From assembly GCA_933228895.1 (NCBI GenBank), contig OW121848.1:98847470-98911469 (forward strand): a DNA stretch of 64,000 nt. Direction: 5' to 3'. Origin of the DNA: Platycnemis pennipes (Eukaryota > Arthropoda > Insecta > Odonata > Platycnemididae). Below, one piece after another: positions 13,015 to 24,432 of this stretch. The position numbers were made by a program, and so were the translations under genes. Under the pieces are notes generated by a model. The model was not told the DNA's origin and did not search any database. It saw nothing but the letters and a program-made list of their open reading frames with translations. Each line of letters begins with the position of its first letter. Within the stretch, counting starts at the first letter, position 1.

Positions 13015-13335
13015 CACCAGAGAGGATAGGTGGGTAAAGGTAGATATGTTTTAGGAACGAAGGAAGGGTGGAGAGAAACAGGGCGTCGGCATTAGCCTGC
13101 TCTTCACGAAAGGTTACAAAGGGGACCATAGCTTAACGTCCCATCCGATGGACAGAGTACTGGACTCGAAGTGCGGTCCATAAGACACTTAAGACCGCCA
13201 TACCAATGGACCGGTATACCAATGAAAAGTCCGCCAGCGCCTGGATTCTAATCCGGGCCCTCGGGATGGAAGCCCAGTACCAAACCATACCAAATCGATT
13301 CCCTTTCAGATTTCTCCAGGGTTGGTCCATGGTGC
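13015..13335 (-). mobile_element. SINE copy (minus strand), same family as 61.3 kb
   Basis: Read on the minus strand, this contains a pol III B-box-like GGATTAGAATCC (plus coordinates 13243-13254). It is followed by ATTGGTATACCGGTCC (13208-13223) and by a 3' block with GATGGGACGTTAAGC, TGGTCCCC and GAGCAGGCTAATGCCGA. The same blocks occur in the same order at 61290-61585 on the plus strand, so this is a dispersed repeat family. A partial internal duplication of ATTGGTAT-CGGTC is peculiar to this copy. The outer limits are approximate. Confidence 0.75.
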
Positions 13336-13509
13336 CAAGACATAGATTTAAAGTGTTTATAATTTTGTTTTCATGTGGTTATTAATGAATTAAGTGGTCA
13401 GTTACGTTTTTATGAAGAGAGTTTAAAAACCCAAAAATCTACATGATAGGCCATTGAATTGATATCAATAGTTTTAAAGCCTTCTTAGCCTTAGAACACG
13501 GATATAATA

Positions 13510-14180
13510 AAAATTCCTATTTCTTCTCGCCTAGGGTAATTTTGCACTCTATTCCTCTCACTTTGGGAAAACGTTTGCGGAGACACTCCAACAACCTTTG
13601 TAAAATTGGCAGGTATCGCCCATTGGCACGACTATGGGGAGGGGGATGGGAAGAAATAAGACACAAGGGAAAGAGTATAGGGAAGGGACGAGAAATGGAG
13701 GTGGGAAGGGGTAAGCGGTGGGAGGGAAGGGGGGGGGGAAGAGCGGACGGAAAAGGAGGAGGGAATGGTAAGATGACTATCCGAGCAGGAGCCAGGGTGA
13801 GGGAAGACGAAGACGAAGAAGAAAGAGAAGCTGACGCCCACCCTCGCTCACGTCTCAGACGTGGACGGGAGAGAGGGGAGACGAAGGAGAGATACGGAAG
13901 AAGGGTGGCGGGACGGGGGGAGTTGAGCGGTGCGTGGGCGAAGAGAAGGAGAGGGGGCGGGGGGCGTGAAAGATGGCGTGGGCGGGCGACAGGGGGGGGG
14001 AGAGGGGTTTGAGAAGGTGGGCTGGTGACGAAGGGGTTAGTCTCGAAGAGGTTCCGAGGCAATGGGGTGGTGTCCGTCCGTAGGAGGATATGAGATTGGT
14101 GCCGGTAACGAACGAATGTGGCCGAGTGACTTGAGGAAGCGAAAAAAGCTTCCCCCGCCTTCCCGAATTGACGGGTGAAG
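13510..14180. other. purine-rich GC island
   Basis: The plus strand is G/A-rich at about 13.62-14.05 kb. The frames here (156 codons plus strand 13542-14012, 242 codons minus strand 13517-14245) are Arg/Gly/Glu- and Pro/Ser/Leu-rich mirror images of each other. They show no domain and are probably not genes. Confidence 0.55.
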
Positions 14181-15122
14181 CACATACACTTTATCAAAAA
14201 GTTTGAGTACGAGGTTTGGACCGAGATTTTTTTTTGCAGTCCCATACTGAGGTGAGAATGCTCCCGATTTGGGGTAACTAATGGGAGGGCCAGAAGAATC
14301 TTAAGGATTAGCCCGCTTGGGGCGAAAAATATTTATAATACACCACACCATTCCCTCTTCGACATGTGTGGAAGTTCTGAGACAATATGCCAATATTTTA
14401 GGGTGAAAAAGGATATCTACCAACTTTAAAAAAATTGAAAGACTGACATACGTACTTGTATTGGCTCTTTTTCATACTCAGACGGGAGGAAAAATAGTTT
14501 ATAGAACCACTCAATCACTCTTAGCGTTTGAGGCGTTAATTAAAACACGAAATGATCCCTACTATCAATCTTACACTAACAACGGAGTAATACGAATTAA
14601 GTTTTCATTGTCTCAGGAAAATCATAATTTTATGGCAAGGAAAATTGAGGAACACTTAAAATATATAAAGGTCCTTTATAAAAAATCTTAGTCACTGAAG
14701 ATATTGGTTACCTTTTTCCGATTACATAGGCTCTATTTAAGGATTTTGACGTCAGTGCAGACAGTCTTACCTGGAAAAGAAAAATAAATAGATCTTAAGT
14801 GATAGAAGAAATGGAAGGAACAATTGCGTAATTAATTAAAACAAAAATCATTAGTTCAAAAGCTGTCTTACACTCAATACATCTCCGATATGAATTACAA
14901 ACGGCACCGTTTGAAGATATGGAATTATATACTTGGAGAAATGAAAATAACATGTAAATACTGGCGACAAAAGTTCCTACTTGGGGAAATACGACGTGCT
15001 TTAATACTGTATTGCACATTCAATGTTATCAGAGTTTGGCAGTAATAATGCAATACTCCTATTGAGTGCAATTACAGTGCAGCAGTAATTTTAAATAGTG
15101 TAATTTGGTCCGTCGTGGGTTG
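14180..15122. other. AT-rich stretch, no gene seen
   Basis: A 76-codon frame at 14461-14691 is not low-complexity but has no recognisable domain, splice context or family. Nothing else is visible. Confidence 0.4.
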
Positions 15123-15405
15123 TTTCAGAAATTTCGACCATTTCGAAAGGTTTATTCTGCACTTATTGTCCGACCTTTACTATAATTACATGTATTATAA
15201 TATTCTATCTTTAAAACAACGATAGGAAGAGAGTAATTACTCCGTCCACCACCACATCGTTTTCCAAAATGGGGCAGTGAAATACAAGGACAGTATATTT
15301 TACGAAAATAATCAGCAAATATTGACCCATCATGGAAAAATACATGATAATATAGAACAGTAACATCGTGTGGTCCATCTTCTTCAGACGGAATGAAATG
15401 AGCTC
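15123..15405 (+). repeat. left arm of long imperfect inverted repeat
   Basis: This arm is the diverged reverse complement of 16974-17257 along its whole length. Exact blocks include a stretch of about 31 bases around ACGATAGGAAGAGAGTAATT and one of 25 bases around GGTCCATCTTCTTCAGACGG. Either the two arms are terminal repeats of one element of about 2.1 kb, or they are two copies of a dispersed repeat inserted in opposite orientations. I found no clear target-site duplication. Confidence 0.85.
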
Positions 15406-15759
15406 ATTTTCACCGCAAATAACTTTCGCGTCTTCTTCGCCTGTAAGACGAGCGAATCAACTAACTTCCAAAACATCGAACACTGAGCTCGCGAGTTGAC
15501 CAACAGAGCACATTCTAAGTAACAAAGAAAGGAAGCTATTTAGAAGAGGCTCTCGGGATAGCGGTGGTGGGTTGTTTGACAGGAAGGGGAGGGAATAAAG
15601 CAAGGCGGAGGAGGATGGTAAACTAAAGAGGGATGGAGATCAGCTGTGAGAGGCGGAGGAGATGGAGGGGGGAGGTAGGGGCGAGGAGGAGGAGCATCAA
15701 TCGATGCCCCGCGTCGATAAGGTCCGATGGCCATCGACGATAACTTCAATCAACATTCA

Positions 15760-15855
15760 AATTGAATCACGTGACCGGCTGGTGACCTCATTTCCGTTTC
15801 GCGGGGATGGGCTCCAGCGGTGGTGCGGCGGTGGGATGACGTCATGGCGGAGGCG
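15760..15855 (+). promoter_or_regulatory. promoter-like cluster: E-box, CRE, YY1/Pho-like
   Basis: Within 85 bp there is a CACGTGAC E-box (15768-15775), a perfect palindromic CRE (TGACGTCA, 15837-15844) and an overlapping ATGGCGG (15844-15850) like a YY1/Pleiohomeotic site. All sit in CpG-rich DNA. This combination is common in animal CpG-island promoters. No first exon could be identified, so promoter function is inference. Confidence 0.3.
15799..15825 (+). repeat. 27-bp exact repeat, copy 1
   Basis: The string beginning TCGCGGGGATGGGCTCCAGC is identical over 27 bases to 19889-19915. A match this long in 64 kb is not expected by chance, and the flanks do not match. It is not low-complexity sequence. 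Confidence 0.85.
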
Positions 15856-16973
15856 TAAGAAATGATGCGGATGGGATGGGAAGGGTGGGAGGAAGGGGGG
15901 TAGGGAGCAGAAAGTGTGGAGGTGAGGACGGTAATGAAAAATGAGCTGCCTCACCTCCTCTCGCGGGCGAGGAGAGGATGTAAGACCGGGGGGAGGGAGG
16001 TGGATAGGGAGGGAGATCGGACGTGATAAGGAAGGACGTAGGATTGTAGTGAAATAACAGAATGCACGAGGGATTAATCGGAATCGGGGGTGTTTTTCAA
16101 TTAGTTGGGAGAGATTACTGTGTCGGCCGCGTAATCGATTGCTTTTTCGAGCAATCCTCTCCGCTGCTTCCTTCCATCCTATCCTACCCAACGAACAAAA
16201 GACCGCAGCACTACCGCCTAAGTGAAACCGGCCCGTATCTCCGACGTGGCATCGCGGAATAAAGGGATTCGTAATTTTCTCAATCCATTAGCACGAGGGC
16301 TTATGCCGCCATTTGACGCGGCCACGAAGAATTAACGGGACGGGGGCGAGCGATTCCTCCCGGGTCTCGACGTTTTCAAAGTTGGGATTCAAACTTCGAG
16401 CGCGGCTAGATTGAAGCCGTTTGAACGTCATCGCACAGAGATGTTGGTTGTAAAAATTGATGCCGCGCATATTTGGCCCATTCGCGAACACGCTTTTCGC
16501 GCGATACAAGCCACTGCAACGGACTTTTTTCGGCATCTACGAATGATTCCTAATTTCGTCCCACTTGAAGGATACATCCTTCGGAAGCGATGTGTACCTA
16601 CTGCACCTCAATCAGTTCCTCCCTATCTGAAAGAGCAATTCATATGATAAAAATTATAAAAAATATGATAAACAGGTTAAAAGAAAGTGGAAGTGGACTT
16701 TGTTAACTCAGAATCTTCGAGCTATCCATATTCAAATAATTTTCTTTTGTGTGTCCATATCATGGCGGTTGATTACTGCTCAGGGGGAGATAACACACGA
16801 ACAGAACATTATTTGCAAATGTCGACGTTCACAAATAGTGCCCATTTTATCACAAATTATCAATCCTAAACAGATTCTTCTTTTGCCTTATGTCCAGGCT
16901 TCTATTCTTTTTCTTGTTTTCGTCATTTGACGAAGAACATTGTTTGACTGTTACATTCATTTCTCATATTATA

Positions 16974-17257
16974 GGCTCATTTTATTCCGTCTGAAGAAGA
17001 TGGACCACGCGATGTTACAGTTTTGGATTTTCTTTATTTTTTGCTAGGCTATTCGATATTGGCTAATTGTTTTCGTAAAATATAGGTACTGTTCTCGTAT
17101 TCCACCGTTCAATTTCAAACACGATACATTGGTGTGCAAAGTAATTACTCTCTTCCTATCGTTGTTTTAAAAGGAGGAATATTATAATGTATGTAATTAT
17201 AGTAAAGGTTGGACAATATGCGCGAAATAAACCTTTATATGGTTGACATTTCTGAAA
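16974..17257 (-). repeat. right arm of long imperfect inverted repeat
   Basis: This is the partner of 15123-15405 in the opposite orientation. Homology runs from the TTCCGTCTGAAGAAGATGG side inward to TTTCTGAAA at 17249-17257 on the outer side. The sequence between the arms is about 1.57 kb. Confidence 0.85.
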
Positions 17258-17850
17258 TATGTTGACTATTATAGATGGACTACGTCATTTTAGTCATTAA
17301 GAAAGACATTTAGTCATTTTTCAAACTATAACTTTTTGATATCATTCCCAACTTAAAAGATTAATTCCTTAATATAATACAAAAAACTCTGAGGGTACCA
17401 CCAAGCGTGACGTAGGTGGAATAAGAAGTAGTAAAGATGAGAGAGATAACACAAAAGCCATCCAGGATTAATTTCTCAGAACTGCTTCCGAGATTGCCTT
17501 CCTTCCAAAATATTCTATTTTGAGCCGCGGATCTGATTCGTATCGAGTCTTAGCTTGATGAGCAAGATAACATGACTTTTTATTCCTTAATGAATTCTCA
17601 CACACGTCCCGCTCCGTCATCTCTTCATCATTTCCACCGTCCAGTCTTTTATCTTCATCCCCGGTAGCCGACCAGAATTTCTTTCTATAATCGCATTATA
17701 CGGTATTGCACGACGTAAGGAAGGTCAGCGGAGCTTTAAAACAGTGCTGGTATTACGACGCTGATAAATCAAGCCACCAAGTATTCACTCGTAAAGGTAT
17801 TTTCTCGGACAGCGGAGAACACATTGGCCACTTCGTCTTGGTGAATCATT
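17258..17850. other. AT-rich stretch, no gene seen
   Basis: Nothing recognisable beyond short random frames. Confidence 0.45.
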
Positions 17851-18545
17851 TTACTTCCCCCCCCCCCCCCCCCCCCCCCCCCCGAGTTCCCCAGAGTTTC
17901 GCGTGGACGGGGATAAATCTTGAGAGCCAGACGACAGCAGGGTATTAATCAGGAATCGGCAGGCGAGGCAAAAGGGCGGGGAAATGGCGTAGCGAGGAAG
18001 GCAAGAGAGATTATTGTGTCGCCGACCGGGTTGCGGGCGGGAGGAATCGGCAGCTCCGGAGACGCTGGGGGGATGGATGTAGCGTTGGCATGCGACGGCC
18101 ACATGCCTACCACCTTAATGAAGACCTCACATTACCTTCCCCGGAGACGTGTCATCAAAGCGCGTCCCCCACCATCCCCCTCTCCCGGCCTCCGTAACAG
18201 AGCGGCACCCCCCAACCCCCTCCCGTTTCCCGCTCTAACCTCCTTCCATCCCCGCCGATGCTCGCAGTCCCGTCCCCGTATAAGGACCTTCGAACCCTTC
18301 CTTTGACCTCCGACTACCCCCCGCACCAGCACAACGTCTAATCTCCCTCACGTGACCCCTTGGACGACCCTTTCTCGCTCATCGCCGCCGTCTGCGGCTT
18401 CGGCGGAGGCGGCTGTCCGCCGTTGACCGCGTCCATCTCTCACGCAGCCGACGCCCCACACCCGCCGAACCTAACTCTTAAGGCCGGCGCGGCGGTCGCT
18501 TCGCGAAGTTCCAGGCTATACGAGTTCGGGCATGCGCAGATAAAT
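17851..18545. other. GC island opened by a C27 run
   Basis: A run of 27 C (17857-17883) is followed by CpG-rich sequence to about 18.54 kb, pyrimidine-biased at 18.12-18.38 kb. The frames are Arg/Gly- or Pro-rich and without domains. Confidence 0.5.
17857..17883 (+). repeat. poly-C run (27 C)
   Basis: Twenty-seven consecutive C, the longest homopolymer in the window. Its true length is uncertain, because such runs are error-prone in any sequencing method. Confidence 0.9.
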
Positions 18546-20040
18546 GTTTTCAATACTATCATACAGTGGATATTTATGACGAATATTTGACTACGTGAGG
18601 CTTTCCAGACCGAGACAACCAAATAATTTAAATTTGTAGCTAAATGAATTCGTGCAATATGGGAAATATAAGAGGAAAAGGTAAACCCGATTCAAAATTC
18701 GTACCTGATTTTCCTCAGGCAACTACGGACACAACTAATAATCACTAGTAACCCCCATCTTGTTTTCGCGGATCACCAGAGAATATTATTTTATTCCTTC
18801 GTTTACCTGGTGTTTCACATCTTCTGCTAGAATATTTTGCGAGAGTACATAAAAATATTATATCATAGCATGAACTTATTATTTATGAATGTCTATATGG
18901 TTTTGATTGGTAGGATAACGATTGACCGAAGAAGGTGCCTAAAGGTATTCTCAATCGTCAGTTGGAAAATGTGAAATTTGATTTTTTGAGCAGTAAAATA
19001 GTGATATAACAGGGTGATATCTATTTTAATATCCGTCAAAAAATCAACACTATGAATAACATAACGTAATCTCATCACGGAAATTATTACTTAACCATGA
19101 CGTGATAGTAAATAGACAAAATATTGAGAGGATGTGATTTACAACTATTAACGCTACAGGAAAATCAATACCAAAACTAGTAATGTTCTTATTGCAGACG
19201 AAGACAGTTGGGTAGGGCCTGATGAACAGCTTAGCTCATCTTACACCAAAGTCCCACGACATCGCATACTCGTTTAGTACGCGCCTTTCGGTACGAATTT
19301 TCTGTCACCTCAATTAATACATATAAGATTTATATTACACACAGGGACAAATCATAGACAATAATTAACTGTGGTTATTACTGAGACGCTCTCAGGAATT
19401 TACCCAGAATCCACAAGTCAAAGGGCCAGTATCCAGAGAGGGGGCTGTTCCATTTTTTTGCCTAAGAAGGAAGGGGTACAGGAAAGTCCGTCGTTACACC
19501 GATTGAGTGACAGAATTTGTATATAAAACCTCGAGATAAAACACTAGAATTATGGAGGATCAACCTGATAAATTATTTGAACAATAAAAATGCGGATCAA
19601 AATAACCGATGACTGAATTAAATTTAAACTCAAGTATTGTCGAACTAAAGTATGTAAAATCTACGTCGCATCTTAAAGATTAAAAGAGAATTTTGAAAGC
19701 CGATCAAGCGTGACATAATGTTAGATGTATATACGTGACTGAGCGTTAAAATGGGAGTCAAAATCGTTTTGCACGAGGCAATAATTTAGCAGTTTGATTG
19801 CACTAGGAATCTTCCCAGGTGTTCCCAGCATTGTTTCACTTGAATTAACATACACCGCACACTTCTCCATGCACAACACTTACTACACTCGCGGGGATGG
19901 GCTCCAGCGGTGGTGGGCAGTAGTAAGTGGGCAATGACAATCCTCTGGTAAAACGGCCTACGTAATATGCCAGAATGCGTCGACAGAGAACAAACCTTGA
20001 TTCTTCGCACAACAAATCCTGCCATGGAGGAAATGCGATT
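18545..20040. other. AT-rich stretch, no gene seen
   Basis: No exon or RNA gene is seen. It contains the second copy of the 27-bp repeat near its end. Confidence 0.45.
19880..19927 (+). repeat. 27-bp exact repeat, copy 2, inside a small hairpin
   Basis: Bases 19889-19915 equal 15799-15825. The copy is flanked by CTTACTAC (19879-19886) and GTAGTAAG (19920-19927), which can pair, so the 27-mer sits in the loop of a potential hairpin. Copy 1 lacks these flanks. Confidence 0.75.
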
Positions 20041-20490
20041 TGTGAAAATTGAACCCAGCCGCCGGGTTTCCCTCCACCCAAGCACGCAACGAGGTTCAGC
20101 AGGGCATTAACGTCGGCGCGTGGCCTCGAAGACGCCCCCGCGATGCACGGCGCGCGGATCCCTGGGAAAGGGGTTCCAAGAGTGAGGCAGTCCTTTCCGC
20201 GGTGCTCTCCTTATCGAGGAACACAGTCGGGACATAATGCACCCATAACAATCCCACGCGGAGCCACGCTCCTCCGCCCCGAACTCCTCGACCCGACCCA
20301 GTCCACGTGTCGACCCTCCGCGAGATGCGACACGACCACCTACTCACTTCCTCCACACGCGCCGCCCGCTCAAACCGCCTCCTCCCGCCTTCATCCCAGC
20401 CAATGAGCTCCCACCTTCGGACAACTTTATCGTCGGACGGAAACGGTCACTCTCTTACACTTCTGGCAAAGCGATGTTTATCCACTGGCG
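20040..20490. other. small GC island
   Basis: CpG-rich, with overlapping frames of about 60-87 codons on both strands but no domain. Nothing more can be said. Confidence 0.4.
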
Positions 20491-21170
20491 TCAAAAGTAT
20501 CCCCCACTCCTCAAAATCTTGTACGCGAATCACACTCAAAATTTAATGTGCATTAGGGGGAAATGGTCGTAATTGAGAGAATTGGCGTGTGGAATGAAGC
20601 TATTTTTCACATCAATTTATCATTACAGCAAACAAACGGTACACATATTAGGTCATTTTTCCCAGAAAATTAAAAGGCAACACAAGAAGCAGATCAGTCT
20701 TGGTTTCCGAGTTGTCAGAGTTTTTGACGTTGGAACGTTGCGAAGCCCTGTCTGTAAAGTATTCGATGAGACAACGACGAACAACACTGCCCTGGATGTA
20801 ATATCCTCTCTTTAGTGACCTACCACCTCATTTTAGGGGCGAGGCCACCTAAACTCGGGTTGATGGTTTTCTTAGTATCAGATCCTTAAGAAAAATAAGT
20901 GGTGGCACGTACCTTACGCAAACTAATAAATTTCACACACCATTAGGCAATACGTAATAAGTACTGCTCATTTAGACCAAACTACCATGCGGATCATCGA
21001 TCGTGCTTCAACCGCGAAAGAAATATATTAGTGAGGTTAATGAAACCTTTCAGTGACATGGTCAAGACTCTTGGAGTAGTAAACGAAAATGGTGAGTGAA
21101 GAGTATCACGCATTCGGCCGATATGCATCTTCCAAGCCTCGCATTCATTTCTGAACAGCTCACGCACGTA
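20490..21170. other. AT-rich stretch, no gene seen
   Basis: An 80-codon frame (20573-20815) is mixed-composition but unrecognised. No other signal. Confidence 0.4.
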
Positions 21171-22040
21171 ATTGTTGAAAGCAATGCGTCAACTGGCGGT
21201 AAGAGAAAAGCAGAATTCCAATTCGAATCCGACTCATAACAGACACAATCTTCGAGCGCTCTCCTCAGCGACAAGCACCGCCATCCGGGATGTTACTCCC
21301 CCGCAGTCTCTCCCGCGCACCACACATACTCCCGCCCGCCCAGATCGAAAGCCGAAGACGGGAAAAGAGTCAGAAGTGTCCCATCTCCTGTACCTTACAC
21401 ACGCGCGCCTACCCACTCCGTCCAACGGCACCCACGTCCACGCCTCTCCCGCCCCCGACTTTGTCTGCCACGCTCACGAAGGAGAGGGAGGAGCGGAGTG
21501 CTGCGGGCTCGCGCACTTAAGCGTCCGCGCGCTGCGCGGGCCACCCGTAAATCAATCCCGAATGTGTGCGGGGAGACCGTAAGTGGTCGTAATGGATTCA
21601 ACTTTTGCATCGCACGAAGGAGGGAAAAAGTGGACTCGGAAGGATTATAAAAGGGATTCGGACGGTGCGGGGGTGGGCGGCTTGAACTCGCGAGTCTCGA
21701 GGGTGGAGGAGGTGTCGTTGGGAGGCGAAGTGCGACTCCGCGGAGGCGAAGGGCTCTTCAACTGGGTGAGGCCGCGTAGCGCACGTGAATGAAATGGATG
21801 GATGGATGGACGTTTGGATGGATGAATGGACGAGTGGGAGAGGGAGGGAGAAAAGGCGAAGAGAGGAAACGAGGCAAGGAACCCTGATATATAAGCGCAA
21901 TAAAGTGACGAGACCCGGCGGCGTGCTCGAAAAAAAAATATACAACACGCGAGTTTTTATCGCGTGGCCGCGGGCATCATGGTTGGGATCCCAACCGAAA
22001 CGCAGATGTAATCTCGCGGGGGAAAAAATGGATGATTTAT
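21170..22040. other. GC island with (TGGA)n
   Basis: A CpG-rich block with a (TGGA)n microsatellite at 21794-21830 and a TATATAAG box-like string near 21888-21895. Frames of 65-136 codons overlap on both strands with biased composition and no recognisable domain. Confidence 0.4.
21794..21830. repeat. (TGGA)n microsatellite
   Basis: An interrupted TGGA/ATGG tetranucleotide repeat, broken once by CGTT and once by a G-to-A change. Confidence 0.85.
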
Positions 22041-22850
22041 AGTTACAATCCCATGGAAGAGCTAGCGGTGTCTTTACTGCCGCTTACAACAACATAAAGT
22101 CTAAGACTGCGGTATTCACGTGCATATATCACCGGTTTGTTAGGAGTCATATGTGATAAACGGCACGAATGATGAGACGAAAGGAAGATTAAGGTTTCTA
22201 TGTCGCCTTGGTAACACCGCATTAACGCCTCCATTTCTACCACAGGATGACAAAAAATAGCCAAAACAAATACAGGAAAAACACTGCAGTGCTCTTTTCT
22301 GGAAATCGCGTATAAGAGATCAATTTGAAAGATTTGAAACAACATGCCTATAAGCGATGTGATTGTTCACCCGAGAGCAATTCCGTGAAGAGCCAAAATA
22401 AATTCCAAGAAGATGTTTTCACTCAGTAAATCACAATGCTGAATTGATTTCAAATGTGAAAAAGGCAAAGAATCCGAGCTAGTGGTTAATTGTATCAGCA
22501 TCAGGAAGGGATCGCCATCCTAAGAAGATCTAATAATAGCTATGCAAGCTTGGTGCATGCTTGAAGATAAAGCCTAGGCGGATTTCTGAGCGACCAGAGG
22601 GATAAGTAATTTTTCCTTTGATTACATTGATTTTTAATGGGAATTACTACATTTGTAACAACACGTATAGTGCAGTCATTTATTCCATTTTGTAGTAATG
22701 AAATCACCATATTGCATCAAGCGAGATTAATATCTCAAAGGATAATTGGCACTTCTATTTGAGTAAGTCAATTGATTCATAATTAAAATAGGAGCATTTC
22801 AGGGAACAAGCACATGTCATAGGGTAATTCAATGTCTCGGAGAAATATAA
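22040..22850. other. AT-rich stretch, no gene seen
   Basis: A 100-codon minus-strand frame (22043-22345) has no recognisable domain. Nothing else is visible. Confidence 0.4.
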
Positions 22851-23430
22851 TTCCTTTGAGCCACGATGAGCAAAAAGCTTCTAGGCCAAGGGGAGAAGCA
22901 GTAAATGAGGGAGTGTTCAAGGATCGTAGAGATCTGAGCTGCGGATTAAGACATCGACGCCAACTGTTTTGTAGAAAGCAACGGCGGCAAGAGCCTAACT
23001 CCACCCTCTCCCGAGCGGCATAAAATACAGCATTTATTACGCGCACAATGTAAAAACAAATCTTCCCCTCGAGGTCTCGCTCTGGCAGGGAAAGAACGAG
23101 GAGAGAGAAAGGTTGAAGACGAGTCCGCCCTCCGAGGCGTTTCTTGCGTCCGTCCCCACCCAGCCGACCCATGTTCGCGGCCTTTTCCGTGGCGGAGTTA
23201 CTTTCTGGCCCTTCCCTTCCTTGGGCTGCTGGGTGAAGGGGTGGTCGTAGCCGGGGATTGTTTTGGCCGCTCAGTGGTCAAACAATGGGGAATGAAGTCG
23301 GGAAGGGAGGATGGTTACATGAAACGGGGCTTGAGCGCTGGGAGCCGGGGAGAGGAGGCGTTTGAATGATCTCTCAATTCCGGTGCGCTGGTTGGGAAAT
23401 GATCTCACGAGGAGATCTCCTTGATCCATT
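22850..23430. promoter_or_regulatory. GC island with Runx-like and Sox sites
   Basis: CpG-rich sequence in which GTGGTCA (23274-23280, Runx-like) directly abuts AACAATGG (23281-23288, Sox consensus). The 129-codon minus-strand frame (22783-23172) has no domain I recognise. An enhancer role is inference. Confidence 0.25.
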
Positions 23431-24251
23431 CATGCTTTAGTGAAAGGTCTGCAGTTGGTTATCCAACAGATGCTCCTTTGCGAAAATGCAGATGAGTTCT
23501 CTCTACAGGTTCCTGTGTCAATGAACATTTCCACGATGTATTTTTAGAGCGCAGTGATTGATTCTCCCAAATAGGGCTGGCTAAGCCAGGCGAGGCACAC
23601 CATCTACTAACATAAAGATTATACATACTGTAAAAGCGTAAATAAGTTTGAAAACCATTTCAACTTCTCTTTAGCCAACGATTACAAATCGGCTAACTTC
23701 TGTTTATGAGCATCAACATCAAACAATTTTACTATGCGTATGAATTTTTTGAGGAGCCAATTCCAAGAGTGTTTAAATTTGGTACCCTAAACGATATAGC
23801 TAAACAACTGTTAACTTTAGTATAAAATTATTTATTCACAGTAACACTCGTTTTCAAGGAGGGTGGTAGACATTAAATTCAACAGTCAGAATGGATGACG
23901 ACTTTCAATTTGTTCTCTTTACTTAAAAGAAGCACGTCCACCAAACTAATTCACGGAAGAGAAATAACAGTGAACAGGGAAATAATACAATAGATCCCAC
24001 TACGACAGCAAATTTGTTTCTCATAAATTTTCATAAATTTCATGAATATAGCACAATTGACACCAGTAAGATTTTTTCAGAGAAAAGATCATTTAACTTG
24101 ATCGGGATCCCGGTCAAGGTGAAATATTTTTCTATCAGTGGAAATATAGATATTATGCTAATTTAAGAAATAGTTGGCGAGTTTACGCTGTGGAAGTTAT
24201 TTAAAAAAAAAAACTTTTTTTCTTTTTTATATTGAAAGATAACCGAAAAAA
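23430..24251. other. AT-rich stretch, no gene seen
   Basis: No exon or RNA gene is seen. The last 60 bases contain an imperfect echo of the adjacent foldback arm: a run of T and C, then TATATTGAAAGATAACCG. Confidence 0.45.
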
Positions 24252-24432
24252 AGATAACCGCGAAAACCCCTGACGGAATTACCCGCTGATATGCATAATA
24301 TCTATCATTATAAAAAAAAAAAAGTTCTTTTCCACAAATATTTGTAGAAAAGAACTAAGCTTTTTCTTTTTTATAATGATAGATATTATGCATATCAGCG
24401 GGTAATTCCGTCAGGGGTTTTCGCGGTTATCT
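24252..24432. repeat. perfect foldback element with 66-bp arms
   Basis: Bases 24252-24317 and 24367-24432 are exact reverse complements over 66 bp, starting AGATAACCGCGAAAACC and ending near CATTATAAAAAA. The 49-bp spacer itself holds a second, nearly perfect hairpin (24323-24356, AGTTCTTTT ... AAAAGAACT). Transcribed, this would fold into one very long uninterrupted stem. There is no coding frame. It may be a MITE-like foldback, a hairpin-RNA (endo-siRNA) locus, or a template-switch duplication. An assembly artefact at an inverted junction also remains possible. Confidence 0.95.

Larger units (their letters stand above)
15540..16650. other. CpG island between inverted-repeat arms
   Basis: The plus strand is purine-rich at about 15.54-16.06 kb, and the rest to 16.65 kb is CpG-rich mixed sequence. 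The frames here are short, and the 144-codon minus-strand frame (15757-16191) is Pro/His/Arg-biased. The densest regulatory-motif cluster of the window lies at 15768-15850. No exon is recognised. Confidence 0.45.

Noticed and set aside
13517..14245. 242-codon minus-strand open frame
   Set aside because: Composition artefact of a purine tract; the opposite strand is open as an Arg/Gly/Glu mirror image.
21880..21900. TATA-box promoter (TATATAAG)
   Set aside because: A single short motif with no downstream exon or initiator evidence.
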